Made by a program: the position numbers and the translations under genes. From JAPWJZ01 sp964575605 (lineage in GTDB: Bacteria > Pseudomonadota > Alphaproteobacteria > Micavibrionales > UBA2020), in the NCBI GenBank assembly GCA_964575605.1, contig CAZNRN010000015.1:1-64000 (forward strand): 64,000 nucleotides of DNA, written 5' to 3'. Of the stretch, positions 60,074 through 64,000 are shown piece by piece; within the stretch, counting starts at the first letter, position 1, and each line of letters begins with the position of its first letter. The notes beneath the pieces were generated by a model that was not told the DNA's origin, did no database searches, and worked only from the letters and a program-made list of their open reading frames with translations.

Positions 60074-60823
60074 ATGACCTCCCTCGTCATCCCGAAAGTC
60101 ATCGGCCACCGCGGCGCGAAGGCTTATGCGCCGGAAAATACTCTGTCCTCCATCCATGCTGCTGCCGACCTCGGCTGTGAATGGGTTGAAGTCGACGTGA
60201 AGCTGACCAAGGACAGCGAAGCCATCATTTTCCATGACGAAGAACTGGAGCGCTGCACGGGCGCGCAAGGTCTGGTGAAGGATTTCACACTGAAGGAGCT
60301 GAAAGAGCTGGACGCCGGTTCATGGTACGGCGAAAGTTTTATCAACGAACGCATCCCGACCTTGGAAGAACTGCTGAACACGGTGCTGGAGCGCGGCATG
60401 AACGTGAACCTTGAAATCAAGCCATGCCCGGGGCGCGAGGTGGAGACGGCCGAAGTGATGCTGGATATCGCAACACGCATCTGGCCGGACGACCAGCCAC
60501 CGCCGCTGGTGTCGAGCTTCCAGCACGTCAGCCTCGAAACCGCGCTTGAAATGATGCCCGACTGGCCGCGCGGTTTCTTGATGGACGAGCATATCGACAA
60601 CTGGAAAGAATTCATGGAGCACCTCGAGGCAGCGACGCTGAACATCAACGGCAATACGGTCACCGAGGATATGATCGACGAGTATATCGAGCTGCAAAAG
60701 CCCATCCTCGCCTATACCATCAACGACCCGATGAAGGCGCAGGCGCTGGTGCGCCTTGGAGTCGACAGTTTCTTCTCGGACAGCCCCGATGTCATCATGG
60801 AAGCGGTGCAGCCGAAGCACTGA
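60074..60823 (+). CDS. ugpQ: Glycerophosphodiester phosphodiesterase
   Basis: The 249-residue TIM-barrel enzyme releases glycerol-3-phosphate from deacylated phospholipid headgroups. Motifs: IGHRGAKAYAPENTLSS (catalytic His-Arg and Glu), WVEVDVKLTKD, IIFHDEELERCTG and NLEIKPCPGRE. There is no signal peptide, so it is cytoplasmic like UgpQ. It stands alone, after the pnp terminator. Confidence 0.95.
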   Translation: MTSLVIPKVIGHRGAKAYAPENTLSSIHAAADLGCEWVEVDVKLTKDSEAIIFHDEELERCTGAQGLVKDFTLKELKELDAGSWYGESFINERIPTLEELLNTVLERGMNVNLEIKPCPGREVETAEVMLDIATRIWPDDQPPPLVSSFQHVSLETALEMMPDWPRGFLMDEHIDNWKEFMEHLEAATLNINGNTVTEDMIDEYIELQKPILAYTINDPMKAQALVRLGVDSFFSDSPDVIMEAVQPKH

Positions 60824-60829
60824 GGCGGT

Positions 60830-61069
60830 TTAGGGTTTGGGATATTTCTTCCTGAACGCCGACTGGTCGACCGGATAACCGGTCTCGTCGGCGATTTCGG
60901 CAATCACCTGTGCGGCCACCGAAAACGGCGCGGAAAGCACAAGCTTGCCGTGGCCGGTTAAAACGGAGAACGCGGTTGCGGCGTCGAGGTCGCGTTCGGA
61001 ACTATCGGCCAGCTTACGGCCCAGCCCCGCGCAGTTTTCCCAAGTTTTTTGCAAGACGCCCTTTTTCAT
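60830..61069 (-). CDS. Small hypothetical protein, 79 aa
   Basis: A helical protein starting MKKGVLQKTWENCAGLG, with LSAPFSVAAQVIAEIADETG and a Lys/Pro-rich end. No membrane segment or signal. It is convergent with ugpQ, 6 bp apart. I do not recognise a family. Codon use fits the neighbours. Confidence 0.6.
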   Translation of the reverse strand: MKKGVLQKTWENCAGLGRKLADSSERDLDAATAFSVLTGHGKLVLSAPFSVAAQVIAEIADETGYPVDQSAFRKKYPKP

Positions 61070-61150
61070 GCCCCCACTATACGAAACAGGGATGAAAAAA
61101 AGGTTAACCGTAAAAATTCATCGGTTTATCAGTAGAAATGAGCCAAAGAA

Positions 61151-61594
61151 CTATACAACGCGGAAGTAGGAAAATACGGAGTCACCTATTATATCCAAGC
61201 CGCGACTTTCAACGAGGCATGAATTTTTAGGATCAATTCTTCCAAAACCTTGTCCCATGTAACCAAAATACACTGTTTTCTTTGAACCAACGAACGTTTT
61301 TAAATACTGCAGTGCTGCTATATGTGTTTCCTTTTTTCCCCCGTAAGCCTTTTCAGTCCAAAAAAGCGGCCACGGGGCTCCATCCAGCCTGGCATATGTT
61401 CCATGCACCTCAAATCGCTTACACCCACGAGTAACATCCTCGTTTTGCTTAATGGGTGAAACAACTAAAATGTAATCTGTTTCGGATAAAATTTGCAGTT
61501 CCAAAACATGAACGGCGCTTGCATTTCCGCCAGCAAATCCAGCGGCGGACCATAATATAACTAAAAAAGGAAAAACAGGGAAATTTTTGCACAA
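61151..61594 (-). CDS. Secreted hypothetical protein, AT-rich
   Basis: The 147-residue protein begins with a hydrophobic signal-like stretch (FPVFPFLVILWSAAGFAGG) and has a mature domain with CKRFEVHGTYARLDG and a Cys in PKNSCLVESRG. The gene and its surroundings are clearly more AT-rich than flanking genes, a possible sign of recent acquisition. It lies between two native genes on the same strand. Function unknown. Confidence 0.6.
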   Translation of the reverse strand: MCKNFPVFPFLVILWSAAGFAGGNASAVHVLELQILSETDYILVVSPIKQNEDVTRGCKRFEVHGTYARLDGAPWPLFWTEKAYGGKKETHIAALQYLKTFVGSKKTVYFGYMGQGFGRIDPKNSCLVESRGLDIIGDSVFSYFRVV

Positions 61595-61616
61595 AATTTC
61601 ATGATTGTCCGGTCAA

Positions 61617-62342
61617 TCATGGATAATCGCAGCTGTCGCCGGTCACGCTAATGAACGAGCGTTCGCCCGCAGCGACCGTGAAACGGTATTCCTTGTTGCC
61701 CACAACCAACGAGTTCTGGATGGGCAGCAGGCCTTCTTTGACCGTCTGTTTGCCGCCGATTTCGGTGAATACGACTTTCACGGGCTTGCCGGGATCATAC
61801 CAGGCTTCTTTCTGGCCGGAGGCGTTGACGGAGGGCTGTCCCTCGCCCGCAATCGTCACGACGCCGTTGCCAAACAGCACCGCGCCCTGCGGGCCGCTAT
61901 AGACGGGTGTGCGCACAACGAAGCGCTTCACCACAGGTTCCGCACAGTTGCGCGGCGGACGGGCGCTTTCGATGGCAAAGGCGAGTCGTTCAACCTTGAT
62001 GCCCGCATCCAGCTGCTTCTTCACAAGGTCGGTCAGGCGCTTGAAATCGCCCTGCGGCACTTCTTTCTTGAACTGGTCGTCAAGCTGCTTGTAACGTGTG
62101 TTGGTAGAAGACACCTCTGCACGCAGCTCGGTAATCACCTGCTCCAGCCCCGCGCGCTCTGAACGCAGCTTCATGGCGTCCTGCTTATATGCGGCCTCCG
62201 ACGACAGCACGTGTTCCGCGCCCCACCAGTACGACAGGCCGGCGACGGTCATCAGCAGCACCAGGACCATGATAAACTTGTTGCGGCGCGCCGCTTGCTG
62301 GCGGCGGTACCTGCGGCCTGAATCATACATGCCGAAATTCAT
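61617..62342 (-). CDS. Inner-membrane anchored coiled-coil protein
   Basis: The 241-residue protein has a basic cytoplasmic start, one transmembrane helix (FIMVLVLLMTVAGLSYWWG), a coiled coil (residues 50-115, LRSERAGLEQVITELRAEV) and a C-terminal beta-rich periplasmic domain with two cysteines. It starts 9 bp after lptD, so it is probably co-expressed and may act in envelope assembly. No family recognised. Confidence 0.7.
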   Translation of the reverse strand: MNFGMYDSGRRYRRQQAARRNKFIMVLVLLMTVAGLSYWWGAEHVLSSEAAYKQDAMKLRSERAGLEQVITELRAEVSSTNTRYKQLDDQFKKEVPQGDFKRLTDLVKKQLDAGIKVERLAFAIESARPPRNCAEPVVKRFVVRTPVYSGPQGAVLFGNGVVTIAGEGQPSVNASGQKEAWYDPGKPVKVVFTEIGGKQTVKEGLLPIQNSLVVGNKEYRFTVAAGERSFISVTGDSCDYP

Positions 62343-62351
62343 GCCAACCTC

Positions 62352-64000
62352 CTAACCGTCATCATTGCCGGGTGACAATTCGATCTCGCCCGCGTTGAAA
62401 TCGCCGATGTTCTTGAAGCCGACGCGCAGCATCAGGACCGTACCGCTGTCGCCCGAGGCCTCGCTCATCAGGTTGCGCGCGGCCTGCGCCGAGAACGAGA
62501 AGCATTCGTTGGCGAAATTGAAGCCGAACTGTGCCTTGCGCAGGCCCGGCTCCTCACCCATATCAACCAGCGTTTCGCCGTTCAGCCACCATTGCTTGTC
62601 GAGGTTATAGCGACCATCCATCAGGATCTGCTGGCGGGATTCATTGAATCCGGTGCCCGCAATTTTATCGATATAAATGTAATGCGTGCCCAGGCTGACC
62701 TTGTCGTTCGCGGCCAGCGCCTGCAACTCGTGTCGGCGGATGCCGAGGTTGTCGGTATCGATCTGGAAGCGGTAATCGCCCGAAAGGTACTTCGACAGGC
62801 TGACGTTCAACTGGCCCACGATATCCGACGCGTTGTCTTCGAGGCCTGAACCAGCGGGAAACACAAGGTCATCATCAAAGCGGTAACTCTGCCCCACATA
62901 AAGCTTGGCATAGCGGCCGTTATCGCCATAGGCGCCGAGGCGCATGCCGTAATTGAGGCGCGCGCCATCTTCCTGCCGGTCGATGCCGGGGAAGCGCGAA
63001 TTGCTGAAAAGGTTGTTGGTGTCGAATTCGGTGTCGATGCTGTCCTCGTTCGGGATGTCCGTGTCGTTCTCATCGATGTGCGGGCTGATGCTGGCGCCGA
63101 CGATGGGTTCCACTACGACCTGCGACTTGGCCAGTCGCTTCACCAGTGGATAGCTGGCCGTCAGGCTGGCAATGCCCATGCCGCGCACGGCGCTTGTATC
63201 GTCGTCGAGCAAGGGGTTCAGTAAAGCTGCTGTGCTGTCCTGCACAGCGTAATAATCCGCGCGGCCCTGGATGCTGGCCGTGGTCGCAAGGCCAACGGGG
63301 AAGATATCTCGGCGCTCCCAGCCGAGGTCGAAGGACGAACGCTGCACGTCCTGTCCGAGGCTGCCTTCGCGCCTGACGCCCATCGCGCCCGCGCCCAGTT
63401 CCCACCTGCCACCCAGCAGCGCGCCGGGCGCACCCAGCATGCGGTGCTCTATCCACGGCAGGATATCCGGCTGGTCGGGGCGGTTGCCGAGGCGCACGTC
63501 CTGAAAGTTAAGCGCCGAAATGCGCGTGTAATCACGGCCCGCAAGGCGCTCGGCAAAGGCCTCGCTCTCCAGCACGTTTTCTTTCGAGATATCGTAGAGG
63601 CGCAGGTATTCCTTGTCAGACGCGCGCTCGACGTCGAAGCCCGCGCGCCACTTGCTGTCAAGGTCGAAGCGGCCGTTGGCGAAAACATGCCCGCGGTTGC
63701 GGCCCTCGTCGATTGTGCCGTCATCTTCGGTGCGGTCGGAATGCGCGCCGCTGGCTTCGATTTCGATGCGGCCTTTTTCGAAGCGCTGGCGCCATTCGCC
63801 CTGCACCAGCACGCCGGCCTCGGTTGTCGGACGGATGCGCAGCGTCGCGTCCTTGTCGGGCGAGATACCGCCGAAGTAATAGCCGCCCTCGACAAACGTG
63901 CCCATATCGCTGTCAAACCCGTAATTGGGGCGCAAGAAGCCGCTCTTGCGCTTCACGGAAGGGTCGGCATGCGAGAAGATGGGCGACCATGCCAGAGGCA
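62352..64000 (-). CDS. lptD: LPS-assembly protein LptD (C-terminal part; 5' end outside window)
   Basis: The frame continues to the right edge. Just inside it reads SPIFSHADPSVKRKSGFL, the conserved LptD entry to its barrel (the family pattern is PYFSHPDPSVKRRSGFL-like), so the GTG at 63956 is not a real start. The remaining about 540 residues form alternating beta strands of the outer-membrane barrel that inserts LPS with LptE, ending GEIELSPGNDDG. The N-terminal OstA-like domain and the signal peptide are beyond the window. Confidence 0.9.
   Translation of the reverse strand, partial: PLAWSPIFSHADPSVKRKSGFLRPNYGFDSDMGTFVEGGYYFGGISPDKDATLRIRPTTEAGVLVQGEWRQRFEKGRIEIEASGAHSDRTEDDGTIDEGRNRGHVFANGRFDLDSKWRAGFDVERASDKEYLRLYDISKENVLESEAFAERLAGRDYTRISALNFQDVRLGNRPDQPDILPWIEHRMLGAPGALLGGRWELGAGAMGVRREGSLGQDVQRSSFDLGWERRDIFPVGLATTASIQGRADYYAVQDSTAALLNPLLDDDTSAVRGMGIASLTASYPLVKRLAKSQVVVEPIVGASISPHIDENDTDIPNEDSIDTEFDTNNLFSNSRFPGIDRQEDGARLNYGMRLGAYGDNGRYAKLYVGQSYRFDDDLVFPAGSGLEDNASDIVGQLNVSLSKYLSGDYRFQIDTDNLGIRRHELQALAANDKVSLGTHYIYIDKIAGTGFNESRQQILMDGRYNLDKQWWLNGETLVDMGEEPGLRKAQFGFNFANECFSFSAQAARNLMSEASGDSGTVLMLRVGFKNIGDFNAGEIELSPGNDDG

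Noticed and set aside
63613..63956. GTG at 63956 as the start of a separate outer-membrane protein gene
   Set aside because: The frame stays open to the window edge and the upstream residues match the conserved LptD sequence, so the gene continues outside.
1..64000. CRISPR arrays, restriction-modification or known defence operons
   Set aside because: No regularly spaced repeats and no nuclease, methylase or TIR/helicase defence genes were seen; the only related gene is the antirestriction protein ArdC.

Overview
The window reads as chromosomal DNA of a GC-rich alphaproteobacterium. The class call rests on gene order: mfd-sdhE next to recG, then miaB-phoH-ybeY-corC-lnt, then an XRE regulator and metK (the lnt/XRE/metK arrangement known from rhizobia and relatives), then trmB, then rimP-nusA-infB-rbfA-truB-rpsO, then pnp, with the 3' part of lptD at the right edge. 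I cannot fix the order or genus. No rRNA, tRNA or CRISPR array was recognised.

Region 1 (1 to about 7.9 kb) is the right part of an integrated mobilisable element. It holds the end of a MobC-like gene overlapping a relaxase, small cargo genes, a convergent antirestriction operon (75 aa, 41 aa, ArdC), a hairpin-rich non-coding stretch and a tyrosine integrase at the right end. No conjugation pore genes are present in the window.

Region 2 (7.9 to 27.8 kb) is ordinary chromosome: aspartate aminotransferase, an AmgK-like sugar kinase, an HxlR regulator divergent from azoR and a LigB-type dioxygenase, several small unknown genes, an ankyrin-repeat protein behind a near-consensus promoter, mfd, sdhE, two membrane proteins, recG, an amino acid permease, an AI-2E family transporter and a 2-hydroxyacid dehydrogenase.

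Region 3 (27.9 to 47.3 kb) is the conserved RNA, envelope and translation block. Departures from the usual layout are two tandem phoH paralogues separated by a strong terminator, a secreted peptide gene fused translationally to metK, a GRDP-like protein with a Cys/Ser/Gly-rich core, a protein made of 21-residue cysteine-containing LRR-like repeats, and no ylxR between nusA and infB.

Region 4 (47.3 to 57.6 kb) is the most unusual part. The normally adjacent rpsO and pnp are separated by about 10.6 kb of minus-strand genes. These include a compact run of FIVE tandem histidine-phosphatase genes (one canonical gpmA and four diverged paralogues) followed by a membrane-anchored protein and a lipoprotein, an operon of two alpha/beta hydrolases, a HAD phosphatase and a YjjX-like NTPase, and a cupin-like/DUF2867 fusion protein.

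Region 5 (57.8 to 64 kb) carries pnp, a glycerophosphodiester phosphodiesterase, three small genes of unknown function and the C-terminal part of LptD running off the window.
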